Positions 8,327 to 17,160 are shown, numbered from the stretch's first letter. The stretch is 36,067 nucleotides of DNA from Nocardiopsis sp. CC223A (GCF_030766825.1 NZ_JASFDV010000070.1:1-36067); one strand, 5' to 3'. Notes: a model not told the origin generated them from the letters alone. Program-made: numbers and translations.

Positions 8327-9289
8327 TCAGGCCAGCAGCCCGGCGATCAGCGGGTCCACCGTCACGGCCGCGAACAGCAGCGCCAGGTAGGCGTTGGAGA
8401 GGTGGAAGAAGCCCATCGTCTTGAGCTTGGCCCCGCTCACCCCGGCACGGGAACGCCGGAGCAGGCGGTGGGCCTGGACGACCAGCAGCAAGCCGAGCAC
8501 GAACGCCACGGCCCCGTAGAACCAGGTGGTCCCGGCGACCGGCCAGAAGATCAGCGACACGATCACGGTCGCCCAGCTGTACAGGACGCACTCCAGCAGC
8601 ACCCGGCGATCGCCGGCGACCACGGGCAGCATGGGGACCTTGGCCTGTGCGTAGTCCTCCCGGTAGCGCATGGCCAGTGTCCAGGTGTGCGGCGGCGTCC
8701 AGAAGAACACCACCAGGAAGAGCACGAACGGGGCCCAGTCCAGGCTGTCGGTGACCGCCGACCAGCCGATCAGGACCGGCATGCACCCGGCGATGCCGCC
8801 CCACACCACGTTCTGGGCGGTGCGGCGCTTGAGCAGCAGGGTGTAGACGAAGATGTAGAACAGGATCGCGAAGACCGACAGGGCCGCCGACAGCAGGTTC
8901 ACCAGCAGGGCGAAGCCCACGGTGGAGCCGACCGCCAGGACCAGGCCGTACACGAGGGCGCCGCGCGGTGTCACCACGGCCATCGCCCCGGGGCGCTGGC
9001 GGGTGCGACGCATCTCACGGTCGATGTCGCGGTCGATGTAGCAGTTCATCGCGTTGGCGCTGGCCGCCGACATGGTGCCGAACAGCAGCGTGTACACGGC
9101 GGTCCACAGCGGGGGGACGCCGCCGGCGGCGACGAACATCACCGGGATGGTCGTGATGAGCAGAAGCTCGATGACGCGGGGTTTGGAGAGCGCCACATAG
9201 GCGCGCACGTACTCGCCGAAGGAGGTTCTGCGGGGGGCCTCGGGGTCGGCGTCGGACGTGGTGCGGGGCGCGGGGTCAGCGAGGGCCAT
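8327..9289 (-). CDS. ctaB: Protoheme IX farnesyltransferase (heme o synthase)
   Basis: A 320-residue integral membrane prenyltransferase of the UbiA family. It transfers a farnesyl group to heme b to give heme o, for cytochrome oxidase assembly. The key motif NCYIDRDIDREMRRTRQRP is at about residues 82-100 and carries the Asp residues that bind Mg-diphosphate. The second conserved loop reads FFWTPPHTWTLAMRYREDY. Seven to nine hydrophobic helices are visible. Length is normal, and ATG 9289 gives the usual short hydrophilic N-terminus before SKPRVIELLLITT. It is divergent from tkt, the arrangement conserved across actinobacteria (for example mycobacteria). Confidence 0.97.
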   Translation of the reverse strand: MALADPAPRTTSDADPEAPRRTSFGEYVRAYVALSKPRVIELLLITTIPVMFVAAGGVPPLWTAVYTLLFGTMSAASANAMNCYIDRDIDREMRRTRQRPGAMAVVTPRGALVYGLVLAVGSTVGFALLVNLLSAALSVFAILFYIFVYTLLLKRRTAQNVVWGGIAGCMPVLIGWSAVTDSLDWAPFVLFLVVFFWTPPHTWTLAMRYREDYAQAKVPMLPVVAGDRRVLLECVLYSWATVIVSLIFWPVAGTTWFYGAVAFVLGLLLVVQAHRLLRRSRAGVSGAKLKTMGFFHLSNAYLALLFAAVTVDPLIAGLLA

Positions 9290-9916
9290 GGGTCACCGCG
9301 TCCTCACGGCCGGACGGCTCGCTCGCGTTCCCACGGGGGGCACCGGCTCGGTTTCAGACACGCGGATACCTCGACAACTCTAGGGTCTTCGACACTGCTC
9401 GCCACGCGGGGTCGGGCGGACCGACGAAAGCGTCAGGATCGGCGGAAACCCCGTCAACGACATACTGTAGTACTTGTTCGCGGGGCCCGATGACCAGCCC
9501 CCTCGGATGCGAAAGTCCCAGGTCCTTCGGCCCCTCGCCCGCGGTCTGCGGCGGCGCCGGGTGACAGCAGGGTCGCACACGCCCCCGCCCCCCGCCAGTC
9601 GCCACGCGCCCCTCCCCCACCGCCCCACCGGCCGCGATGTGCGGTGTCGGGCAACGACATCCCCGGTTACGGGCGATAGGCTCGAAGTCGGCCGAACCGG
9701 TCAACGGCACCGCACGTCCCGGCGCACCCCGCCGGGATCCGGTGGATCCGCGGTCCGGCGGCCGCGCACAATCGCAGGTCACCCCCGCACTCCCCCTGAC
9801 GTTCCCGCCCCTGCGGCGGCCGTCGGGGATGCCCGGCGGCGGTGCCGACGACCGATGCGACACCGACCGCACGCCCGTGCCCGAGGGACGTGCCCGAGAA
9901 GGAGAAACGAGAGTCC
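9290..9916. other. Long ctaB-tkt divergent intergenic region
   Basis: These 627 bp carry no convincing gene; the open frames in them are compositional. They should hold both divergent promoters. A short inverted repeat TACT-gt-AGTA lies at 9463-9472, in the most AT-rich patch, and could be a regulator site. A TAGGCT at 9677-9682 fits the actinobacterial -10 pattern for tkt, but I see no convincing -35. The tkt 5' untranslated region may be more than 200 nt. Confidence 0.4.
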
Positions 9917-12010
9917 GTGAACGCCCACACCCCACAGGCCCTGGAGTGGTCGGACCTCGACCGCCGCGCCGTCGACACGGTCCGCGCCCTGGCGATGGAC
10001 GCCGTAGAGAAGTCGGGTAACGGACACCCCGGCACCGCGATGAGCCTGGCCCCGGCCGCCTACCTGCTGTTCCAGAAGATCATGCGGCACGACCCGGCCG
10101 CCCCGGAGTGGGTGGGCCGCGACCGCTTCGTGCTCTCCGCCGGCCACTCCAGCCTGACCCTGTACATCCAGCTCTACCTGGCCGGGTACGGCCTGGGCCT
10201 GGACGACCTCAAGTCGCTGCGCCAGTGGGACAGCCTCACCCCGGGTCACCCCGAGTTCGGCCACACCCCCGGCGTGGAGACCACCACCGGCCCCCTCGGC
10301 CAGGGCATCGGCAACGCCGTCGGCATGGCCATGGCGGCCCGCCGCGAGCGCGGCCTGTTCAACCCCGAGGCCGGTCCCGGCACCAGCCCCTTCGACCACC
10401 ACGTCTACGCCATCTGCTCCGACGGCGACGTGCAGGAGGGCGTGAGCCACGAGGCCAGTGCCCTGGCCGGCACCCAGAAGCTGGGCAATCTCACCCTCAT
10501 CTGGGACGACAACCGGATCTCCATCGAGGACGACACCCGTGTCGCCCACACCGAGGACGTGGCCGAGCGCTACCGCGCCTACGGCTGGCACGTCGAGGAG
10601 GTCGACTGGACCGCCACCGGCGAGTACGTCGAGGACGTCCCGGCCCTGTTCGAGGCGATCCGGCGCGGCAACGCCGACACCGAGCGCCCGACCTTCATCC
10701 GCCTGCGGACCGTCATCGGCTGGCCCGCGCCCAACAAGCAGAACACCGGCGCCATCCACGGTGCGGCCATCGGTACCGCCGAGATCAGCGCCACCAAGGA
10801 GATCCTCGGCCTGCCCGACGAGCCGTTCCACGTCGAGGACGCCGTCATCGAGCACACCCGCAAGGCCCTGGACCGGGGCCGCACCGCCCGCACCGAGTGG
10901 GAGGCCCACTTCCAGGCGTGGCGGCGCGGCGCGGCCGAGCACGGCGAGCTCTTCGACCGCCTCCAGTCCGGCAAGCTGCCCGAGGGGTGGGAGAAGTCCC
11001 TGCCGACCTGGGAGCCCAGTGAGAAGGGTGTGGCCACCCGCAGCGCCAGTGGCGCGGTCCTGACCGCGGTCGCCCCGGTGCTGCCCGAACTGTGGGGCGG
11101 CTCCGCCGACCTGGCCGGGTCCAACAACACCACGCCCAAGGGCGAGCCGTCGTTCCTGCCCTTCGACCGCTCCAGCACCATGTTCCCGGGCAACCCGTAC
11201 GGCCGGGTGCTGCACTTCGGCATCCGCGAGCACGGCATGGGCTCGATCCTCAACGGCATCGCCCTGCACGGCCCGACCCGCCCCTACGGCGGCACCTTCC
11301 TGGTCTTCAGCGACTACATGCGCCCGGCGGTGCGCCTGGCCGCCCTCATGAAGCTGCCGGTCACCTACGTGTGGACGCACGACTCCATCGGCCTGGGCGA
11401 GGACGGCCCCACCCACCAGCCGGTCGAGCACCTGTGGTCGCTGCGCGCCATCCCGGGTCTGGACGTGGTCCGTCCGGGTGACGCCAACGAGACCGCCGTG
11501 GTCTGGCGCCGCATCCTGGAGACCACCGACCGCCCGGCGGCCCTGGCCCTGACCCGACAGAACGTGCCGGTGCTGGACCGCTCCGAGTACGCCCCGGCCG
11601 AGGGCGCCGCCAAGGGCGGCTACATCCTCGCCGAGGCCACCGGCGGCACCCCTGCCGCGATCATCATCGCCACCGGCAGCGAGGTGCAGCTGGCCCTGGC
11701 CGCCCGCACCGAGCTGGAGGCGGACGGTACGCCCACCCGCGTGGTGTCGATGCCGTGCGTGGAGTGGTTCGAGGAGCAGAGCGAGGAGTACCGCGAGGAG
11801 GTCCTGCCGTCCTCGGTGCGCACCCGCGTGTCCGTGGAGGCCGGGATCGCCCTGGGGTGGCGCTCCTACGTCGGCGACGCGGGCGCATCGGTGTCCCTGG
11901 AACACTTCGGGGCCTCCGCGCCTTACCAGACTCTGTACGAGAAGTTCGGCATCACCGCCGAGGCGGTCGTCGCCGCCGTCCGCACCAGCGCCGCCAAGGC
12001 CGGACGCTGA
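9917..12010 (+). CDS. tkt: Transketolase
   Basis: A 697-residue thiamine-diphosphate enzyme that moves two-carbon ketol units between sugar phosphates in the non-oxidative pentose-phosphate pathway. It shows the N-terminal SGNGHPGTAMSLAP (33-46), GHTPGVETTTGPLGQG (115-130), and the TPP motif SDGDVQEG...WDDN (168-199). The pyrimidine domain reads GIREHGMGSILNGIA and is followed by SIGLGEDGPTHQP. The C-terminal domain reads ATGSEVQLAL. GTG 9917 is chosen because an AAGGAG lies at 9899-9904 and the family usually begins shortly before the WSDLDRRAVDTVRALAMDAV helix. It is the first gene of the operon tkt-tal-zwf-opcA-pgl. Confidence 0.98.
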   Translation: MNAHTPQALEWSDLDRRAVDTVRALAMDAVEKSGNGHPGTAMSLAPAAYLLFQKIMRHDPAAPEWVGRDRFVLSAGHSSLTLYIQLYLAGYGLGLDDLKSLRQWDSLTPGHPEFGHTPGVETTTGPLGQGIGNAVGMAMAARRERGLFNPEAGPGTSPFDHHVYAICSDGDVQEGVSHEASALAGTQKLGNLTLIWDDNRISIEDDTRVAHTEDVAERYRAYGWHVEEVDWTATGEYVEDVPALFEAIRRGNADTERPTFIRLRTVIGWPAPNKQNTGAIHGAAIGTAEISATKEILGLPDEPFHVEDAVIEHTRKALDRGRTARTEWEAHFQAWRRGAAEHGELFDRLQSGKLPEGWEKSLPTWEPSEKGVATRSASGAVLTAVAPVLPELWGGSADLAGSNNTTPKGEPSFLPFDRSSTMFPGNPYGRVLHFGIREHGMGSILNGIALHGPTRPYGGTFLVFSDYMRPAVRLAALMKLPVTYVWTHDSIGLGEDGPTHQPVEHLWSLRAIPGLDVVRPGDANETAVVWRRILETTDRPAALALTRQNVPVLDRSEYAPAEGAAKGGYILAEATGGTPAAIIIATGSEVQLALAARTELEADGTPTRVVSMPCVEWFEEQSEEYREEVLPSSVRTRVSVEAGIALGWRSYVGDAGASVSLEHFGASAPYQTLYEKFGITAEAVVAAVRTSAAKAGR

Positions 12011-12016
12011 CATCTC

Positions 12017-12046
12017 GGGCCCCGCCGGACGGTTCCGGCGGGGCCC
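12017..12046 (+). terminator. Intra-operon hairpin between tkt and tal
   Basis: GGGCCCCGCCGGA (12017-12029) pairs perfectly with 12034-12046 across a 4-base loop. It begins six bases after the tkt stop and ends 32 bases before tal. Since the genes are otherwise operon-like, it may be a partial terminator or an RNA stabiliser that sets the tkt:tal ratio, rather than a full stop (inference). Confidence 0.65.
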
Positions 12047-12078
12047 GCACTCCCCGTGAGAGGAAAGGCGCACACACC

Positions 12079-13185
12079 ATGAGCAAGCCGCTTGAGGCCC
12101 TGGCCGACGCGGGCGTTTCCGTATGGCTGGACGACATCAGCCGCGAACGCCTGCGCACCGGGAACCTGGCCGCCCTGATGTCCACGCACAACGTGACCGG
12201 GGTCACCTCCAACCCGACCATCTTCGACAAGGCCCTCGCCGAAGGCGACGCCTACGACGAGCAGGTGACCGAACTGGCCCGCCGCGGCGTGGCCGTGGAC
12301 GAGGCCGTCCGCCTCCTGACCGCCTACGACATCCGCTGGGCCGCCGACACCCTGCGCCCCGTCTACGACGCCACCGACCGCGTCGACGGCCGGGTCTCCC
12401 TGGAGGTCGACCCGCGTCTGGCCCGCGACACCGAGCGCACGGTCGCCGAGGCCAAGGCGCTGTGGTGGCTGGTGGACCGGCCCAACCTGATGATCAAGAT
12501 CCCGGCGACCGCCGAGGGCCTGCCCGCCATCACCCGCGTGCTGGGGCTGGGCATCAGTGTCAACGTCACGCTGATCTTCTCCCTGGCCCGCTACCGCCAG
12601 GTGATGGACGCCTTCCTGGAGGGCCTGGAGCTGGCCCGGGTCAACGGCCACGACCTGACCCGCATCCAGTCGGTGGCCTCCTTCTTCGTCAGCCGGGTGG
12701 ACAGCGAGGTCGACAAGCGCCTCAAGGCCATCGGCACCGACGAGGCGAAGGCGCTCCTGGGCAAGGCCGCGATCGCCAACGCCCGGCTGGCCTACCAGGC
12801 CTACGAGGAGGTCTTCTCCGGCGCCGAGTGGAAGGCCCTGGAGGCGCAGGGGGCCACCCCGCAGCGTCCGCTGTGGGCCTCCACCGGCGTCAAGGACCCC
12901 GCCTACCCGGACACCGCCTACGTCACCGAACTGGTGGCGCGCGGCACCGTCAACACGATGCCGCAGGCGACCCTGGACGCGACCGCCGACCACGCCGAGG
13001 TCACCGGCAACACGGTGCTGGGCACCTACGACCGCGCCCACGCCGACTTCGCCGCGCTGGAGGACGCCGGGGTGAACCTCACCGAGGTGTTCGGCCTCCT
13101 GGAGCAGGAGGGCGTGACCAAGTTCATCGACTCCTGGGAGAGCCTTCTGGAGGGGCTTTCCGCCAAGCTGAAGTCGGCCGTCTGA
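12079..13185 (+). CDS. tal: Transaldolase
   Basis: A 368-residue transaldolase of the longer actinobacterial type. It transfers a dihydroxyacetone unit from sedoheptulose-7-phosphate to glyceraldehyde-3-phosphate. The signature GVTSNPTIFDKAL is at 41-53 and the Schiff-base lysine is K140 in NLMIKIPAT. Further blocks are GISVNVTLIFSLARY and IQSVASFFVSRVD, followed by RPLWASTGVKDPAY. ATG 12079 is preceded by AGAGGAAAGG. It lies 68 bp after tkt, with a hairpin in the gap, and 98 bp before zwf. Confidence 0.97.
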   Translation: MSKPLEALADAGVSVWLDDISRERLRTGNLAALMSTHNVTGVTSNPTIFDKALAEGDAYDEQVTELARRGVAVDEAVRLLTAYDIRWAADTLRPVYDATDRVDGRVSLEVDPRLARDTERTVAEAKALWWLVDRPNLMIKIPATAEGLPAITRVLGLGISVNVTLIFSLARYRQVMDAFLEGLELARVNGHDLTRIQSVASFFVSRVDSEVDKRLKAIGTDEAKALLGKAAIANARLAYQAYEEVFSGAEWKALEAQGATPQRPLWASTGVKDPAYPDTAYVTELVARGTVNTMPQATLDATADHAEVTGNTVLGTYDRAHADFAALEDAGVNLTEVFGLLEQEGVTKFIDSWESLLEGLSAKLKSAV

Positions 13186-13283
13186 ACCGTACGGCCACCG
13201 GTATCCCGTCCGTGCCCTGAGCCGGGGCGCGGACGGCGCACATCACGACCCACCGGCCACTCTCGACAGGAAGAGCGAGATCC

Positions 13284-14846
13284 GTGAAAGAACCGGTGAT
13301 GCCGGGAGCGGTGCCCAACCCGCTCCGCAGCGTCCTCGACCGAAGACTGCCGCGCATCGCCGGGCCCAGCGTCCTGGTGCTGTTCGGCGTCACGGGCGAC
13401 CTGGCCCGCAAGAAACTCCTTCCGGCCATCTACGACCTCGCCAACCGCGGGATGCTGCCGCCGGGCTTCGGCCTGGTCGGGTTCGCCCGCCGCGACTGGG
13501 AGCACCAGGACTTCGCCGCGCAGGCGTACGAGGCGGTGCGCGAGCACGCCCGCACCCCGTTCCGCGAGGACGTGTGGCGACAGCTGAGCGAGGGCGTCCG
13601 ATTCGTGCAGGGCGACCTGGACGACGACGAGGCCTTCGACCGGCTCGCCGACACCGTCCGCGAACTGGACGCCGCCCGCGGCACCGGCGGCAACTACGCG
13701 TTCTACCTGTCCCTGCCGCCCAAGCTGTTCCCGACCGTGGTCAAGCAGCTCAAGCGGTCGGGGCTGGCCGAGCCGCCCGAGGGCGACCCGTCGGGGGCAC
13801 GCCCCTGGCGCCGGGTGGTCATCGAGAAGCCGTTCGGCCACGACCTGCGCAGCGCGCAGGAGCTCAACGCGGTGGTGGACGACGTCTTCCCGCCGTCGTC
13901 GGTGTTCCGCATCGACCACTACCTGGGCAAGGAGACCGTCCAGAACATCCTGGCGCTGCGGTTCGCCAACACCCTGTTCGAGCCCCTGTGGAACCGCGGA
14001 TACGTCGACCACGTGCAGATCACCATGGCCGAGGACATCGGTGTGGGCGGCCGCGCCGGCTACTACGACGGCATCGGTGCGGCCCGCGACGTCATCCAGA
14101 ACCACCTGCTCCAACTGCTGGCCCTGGTGGCGATGGAGGAGCCCATCTCCTACGACGCCGACGCCATCCGCAACGAGAAGGAGAAGGTCCTGGCGGCGGT
14201 GTCGCTGCCCGAGGACCTGGAGACCGGGACCGCGCGCGGCCAGTACGCGACCGGCTGGCAGGGCGGCGCGGCGGTGCTGGGCTACCTGGAGGAGGAGGGC
14301 ATCCCCGCCGACTCCGTCACCGAGACCTACGCGGCGCTGAAGTTGGCGGTCAACACCCGCCGCTGGGCGGGGGTGCCTTTCTACCTGCGCACCGGCAAGC
14401 GGCTCGGACGCCGGGTCACGGAGGTGGCGCTGGTCTTCCAGGGCGCGCCCCAGCAGCTGTTCCCGCGCAGCGACATCAGCGAACTGGGGCAGAACGCCCT
14501 GGTGCTGCGCATCCAGCCCGACGAGGGTGTGACGCTGCGCTTCGGCTCCAAGGTGCCCGGCGCCAGCATGGAGGTGCGCGACGTCAGCATGGACTTCACG
14601 TACGGCCAGTCGTTCACCGAGGCCAGCCCGGAGGCGTACGAGCGGCTCATCCTGGACGTGCTCATCGGTGACCCGCCGCTGTTCCCGCGCCAGGAAGAGG
14701 TGGAGCTGTCCTGGCGGATCCTCGACCCCGTCGAGGAGTTCTGGGCCAAGGAGGGCCGCCCCGAGCAGTACGGGTCGGGCACCTGGGGTCCGGAGTCGGC
14801 CGAACTCCTCCTCGCCCGCGACGGCCGCCAGTGGCGGCGCCCGTGA
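13284..14846 (+). CDS. zwf: Glucose-6-phosphate 1-dehydrogenase
   Basis: A 520-residue NADP-dependent dehydrogenase catalysing the first step of the oxidative pentose-phosphate pathway. The dinucleotide-binding motif FGVTGDLARKKLLPA is at 34-48. EKPFGHDLRSAQ follows at 181-192, and the active-site signature RIDHYLGKETVQN at 209-221 with the catalytic His at 212. GTG 13284 is used, with AGGAAG upstream; an in-frame ATG at 13299 is an alternative five residues in. The enzyme is expected to need OpcA, encoded next, for full activity in actinobacteria (family knowledge). Confidence 0.98.
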   Translation: MKEPVMPGAVPNPLRSVLDRRLPRIAGPSVLVLFGVTGDLARKKLLPAIYDLANRGMLPPGFGLVGFARRDWEHQDFAAQAYEAVREHARTPFREDVWRQLSEGVRFVQGDLDDDEAFDRLADTVRELDAARGTGGNYAFYLSLPPKLFPTVVKQLKRSGLAEPPEGDPSGARPWRRVVIEKPFGHDLRSAQELNAVVDDVFPPSSVFRIDHYLGKETVQNILALRFANTLFEPLWNRGYVDHVQITMAEDIGVGGRAGYYDGIGAARDVIQNHLLQLLALVAMEEPISYDADAIRNEKEKVLAAVSLPEDLETGTARGQYATGWQGGAAVLGYLEEEGIPADSVTETYAALKLAVNTRRWAGVPFYLRTGKRLGRRVTEVALVFQGAPQQLFPRSDISELGQNALVLRIQPDEGVTLRFGSKVPGASMEVRDVSMDFTYGQSFTEASPEAYERLILDVLIGDPPLFPRQEEVELSWRILDPVEEFWAKEGRPEQYGSGTWGPESAELLLARDGRQWRRP

Positions 14847-14874
14847 CCGGCAACGACCACGTCGGGAGGAACCG

Positions 14875-15795
14875 ATGACGCTCTATCTGCCGCGCACCAC
14901 CACCGCCCAGATCGCCGAGGCGCTCATGTCCGAGCGGCTCAGCGTCGGCGGGGGTGCGATGAACATGGTGCTCACCCTGGTCATCGTCACCGACGAGGCC
15001 GACCACTACGACGCGGTGCGGGCCGCCACCGAGGCCGGACTCGAACACCCCTCCCGGGTGATCGCGCTGATCCGCCGCGACCCGGAGGCCGAACCCGCCA
15101 TCGACGCCGAGATCCGCCGCCCGGGCACCGCCGGGCCCGGTGAGGCTCTGCTGCTGCGGCTCTACGGTCCGCTGGGCGAACACCCCGACTCGGTGGTCAC
15201 CCCGCTCCTGGTGCCGGACGCACCCGTGGTCGTGTGGTGGCCGGGCGTCGGTCCCGCCGACCCGTCACAGGACCCGGTCGGCCGCTTGGCCCAGCGAAGG
15301 ATCACCGACGCCCTGCGCGCCCCGGACCCGCTGCGGGACCTCGTCGACCGGGTGTCCCACTACAGTCCCGGCGACACGGACCTGACCTGGACCCGGCTGA
15401 CCCCGTGGCGCTCGCTGCTGGCCAGCGCCATGGACCAGCCGTGCGGGTGGGTGACCTCGGCCAAGGTGACGGCCGAGTCGCACTACCCGAGCGCCGAACT
15501 GCTGGCGGCGTGGCTCTCGGAGCGGCTGGAGGTGCCCGTGGAGCGCGAGACCTCCGACGGTCCGGGGCTGACCGAGGTGCGGTTGATCACCGAGAACGGG
15601 GACATCGCGATCTCCCGTGCCGACGGCCGCACCGCCACCCTGTCGCGGTTCGGACAGCCGGACCAGACGGTGGCCCTGGCGCGGCGCGGCGCGGCCCAAG
15701 CCCTGGCCGAGGAGTTGCGCCGCCTGGACGCCGACGAGATCTACGAGGCCGCGGCCCGCCACCTGGGGTCGCTGACCACGGGGAGCGCAGTATGA
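14875..15795 (+). CDS. opcA: Glucose-6-phosphate dehydrogenase assembly protein OpcA
   Basis: A 306-residue OpcA protein, an allosteric/assembly partner of glucose-6-phosphate dehydrogenase in cyanobacteria and actinobacteria. The start MTLYLPRTTTAQIAEAL follows a strong GGGAGGA box. The segment VVTPLLVPDAPVVVWWPG near residues 103-120 is the family signature, and DLTWTRLTPWRSLLASAMD near 168-186 is also typical. It sits 28 bp after zwf and overlaps pgl by four bases (ATGA), so the oxidative-branch genes are translationally coupled. Confidence 0.95.
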   Translation: MTLYLPRTTTAQIAEALMSERLSVGGGAMNMVLTLVIVTDEADHYDAVRAATEAGLEHPSRVIALIRRDPEAEPAIDAEIRRPGTAGPGEALLLRLYGPLGEHPDSVVTPLLVPDAPVVVWWPGVGPADPSQDPVGRLAQRRITDALRAPDPLRDLVDRVSHYSPGDTDLTWTRLTPWRSLLASAMDQPCGWVTSAKVTAESHYPSAELLAAWLSERLEVPVERETSDGPGLTEVRLITENGDIAISRADGRTATLSRFGQPDQTVALARRGAAQALAEELRRLDADEIYEAAARHLGSLTTGSAV

Positions 15796-16538
15796 GCACA
15801 CCGCAGATCGTCCGGCACGCCGACGCCAAGGCCCTCGCCGAGGACGTGGCGCTGCGGCTGGTCGACGAGATCGTGCGCGCCGAGGCCGACAAGCGCACGT
15901 TCCACCTGGTCCTGACCGGCGGCGGGATCGGTATCGCCGCACTCGAAGCCGTCCGCGACCACTCGGCCGAGGCGGGCATCAGCTGGTCGCACGTGCATCT
16001 GTGGTGGGGCGACGAGCGGTTCCTGCCCGCCGGGCACCCGGACCGCAACGAGACGCAGGCCCGCGCGGCCCTGATCGACGCGATCGACATCCCGGCCACA
16101 CAGGTGCACCCGATGCCCGCCGCCGACGGCATGGACGGCGCCCACGCGACCCACGCGGCGACCCGCTACTCCCAGGAGCTGGCGGTGGCGGCCCGCGGCC
16201 AGGGCCCGGTGCCCGTCTTCGACGTGTGCCTGCTGGGTGTGGGGCCGGACGCGCACATCGCCTCACTGTTCCCCGGCCTGCCGCAGATCAACGAGGACGA
16301 GGCGGCGACGGCCCCGGTGCACGACTCGCCCAAGCCCCCGCCGACCCGGATCACCCTGACGCTGCCGTCGATCAACAGCTCACGGCAGGTCTGGATCCTG
16401 GCCTCGGGCGAGTCCAAGGCCGAGGCGGTGCGGCTGGGCCTTGCCGACACCGATCCGAACGAGGTCCCGGTCGCCGCCGCCCGCGGCACCGACAAGACCG
16501 TGTTCTGGCTCGACGAGGCGGCCGCCGCCCGGCTGTAA
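15792..16538 (+). CDS. pgl: 6-phosphogluconolactonase
   Basis: A 248-residue protein (DevB/Pgl type) that hydrolyses 6-phosphogluconolactone, the product of the zwf enzyme. It shows the glucosamine-isomerase-like fold motifs HLVLTGGGIG (about 38-47), the phosphate loop WWGDERFLPAGHPDRNE (73-89), and FDVCLLGVGPDAHIASLFPG with the catalytic His near 156. The C-terminus RITLTLPSINSS and KTVFWLDEAA is typical. The ATG lies inside the opcA stop. It is the last gene before a strong terminator. Confidence 0.97.
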   Translation: MSTPQIVRHADAKALAEDVALRLVDEIVRAEADKRTFHLVLTGGGIGIAALEAVRDHSAEAGISWSHVHLWWGDERFLPAGHPDRNETQARAALIDAIDIPATQVHPMPAADGMDGAHATHAATRYSQELAVAARGQGPVPVFDVCLLGVGPDAHIASLFPGLPQINEDEAATAPVHDSPKPPPTRITLTLPSINSSRQVWILASGESKAEAVRLGLADTDPNEVPVAAARGTDKTVFWLDEAAAARL

Positions 16539-16546
16539 CGAACACC

Positions 16547-16577
16547 CGTAGGGGGCCGGTGCCACCGGCCCCCTACG
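16547..16577 (+). terminator. Terminator of the pentose-phosphate operon
   Basis: A perfect 14-bp stem: CGTAGGGGGCCGGT at 16547-16560 pairs with 16564-16577, with a 3-base loop, eight bases after the pgl stop. There is no T run. It may also stop transcription of the CRISPR array, which runs towards it on the other strand. Confidence 0.85.
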
Positions 16578-16620
16578 CCGTGTCCGGGGGCGCCGAGCCC
16601 GCAAGAAGTCCCGCGCCCTC

Positions 16621-17074
16621 GGATCGGCCCCGCTGCGCGGGGAGCAGCCCTCCAGCAGTTTCCCGCCCTGCCGTTCCAGAGGACCATCCCCGCGTGCGCG
16701 GGGAGCAGCTGACCGGTGTGGCCTGGGCCGGATGGCTCGTCGGACCATCCCCGCGTGCGCGGGGAGCAGACCTTGTACATGCTGGCGAGTTCCTTGCGGC
16801 GGGGACCATCCCCGCGTGCGCGGGGAGCAGCACGCTCCGTCGATCTCCAGCTCGACGCGGTAGGGACCATCCCCGCGTGCGCGGGGAGCAGCATCGCCGC
16901 CCGCTGGAGCACCTGGAGGAGGAGGGACCATCCCCGCGTGCGCGGGGAGCAGTTCCGGCCGTGAAGCGTCGGGCCCCGCGTGCGGGGACCATCCCCGCGT
17001 GCGCGGGGAGCAGGTCAGCGACCTCAGGCAGCAGCAGAAGCTGGTCGGACCATCCCCGCGTGCGCGGGGAGCAG
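16621..17074 (-). CRISPR. Type I-E CRISPR array, 7 identical repeats plus one decayed repeat
   Basis: Seven identical 28-nt repeats start at 16681, 16742, 16803, 16864, 16925, 16986 and 17047, exactly 61 nt apart with 33-nt spacers (equivalent to 29+32, the I-E unit). The plus-strand repeat begins GGACCATCCCCGCG and ends GCGCGGGGAGCAG. Its reverse complement begins CTGCTCCCCGCGCACGCGGG and ends GGATGGTCC, like the I-E repeats of other actinobacteria, so the array reads on the minus strand. A decayed copy at 16621-16647 (one base missing, several substitutions) is followed by a seventh spacer at 16648-16680. It lies at the leader-distal end, as expected. No I-E cas gene is in the window. Confidence 0.97.
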
Positions 17075-17160
17075 ACTTCCTGACCTGCACGGATTACATG
17101 GGCAACCAGGCGATTTTGCAACTTCTCAAGAATCGGACATTCCACTCAGGGATGTATCGC
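17075..17160 (-). promoter_or_regulatory. CRISPR leader
   Basis: The non-repeat DNA adjoining the last perfect repeat is clearly more AT-rich than its surroundings. Read on the minus strand it contains TTGCAAAA (17121-17114) and ends in GCAGGTCAGGAAGT against the first repeat, resembling leaders of other actinobacterial I-E arrays as I recall them. New spacers would enter here. The left edge with the repeat is exact; the right limit is a guess. The rest of the gap to 17258 shows nothing further. Confidence 0.7.

Noticed and set aside
9779..12073. A 764-codon minus-strand open frame opposite tkt
   Set aside because: Transketolase motifs on the plus strand are unequivocal; the antisense frame is low-complexity GC shadow.
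16561..16620. A possible further decayed CRISPR repeat left of 16621
   Set aside because: Only part of the operon terminator and unrelated GC-rich sequence; no match to the repeat at the expected 61-nt spacing.
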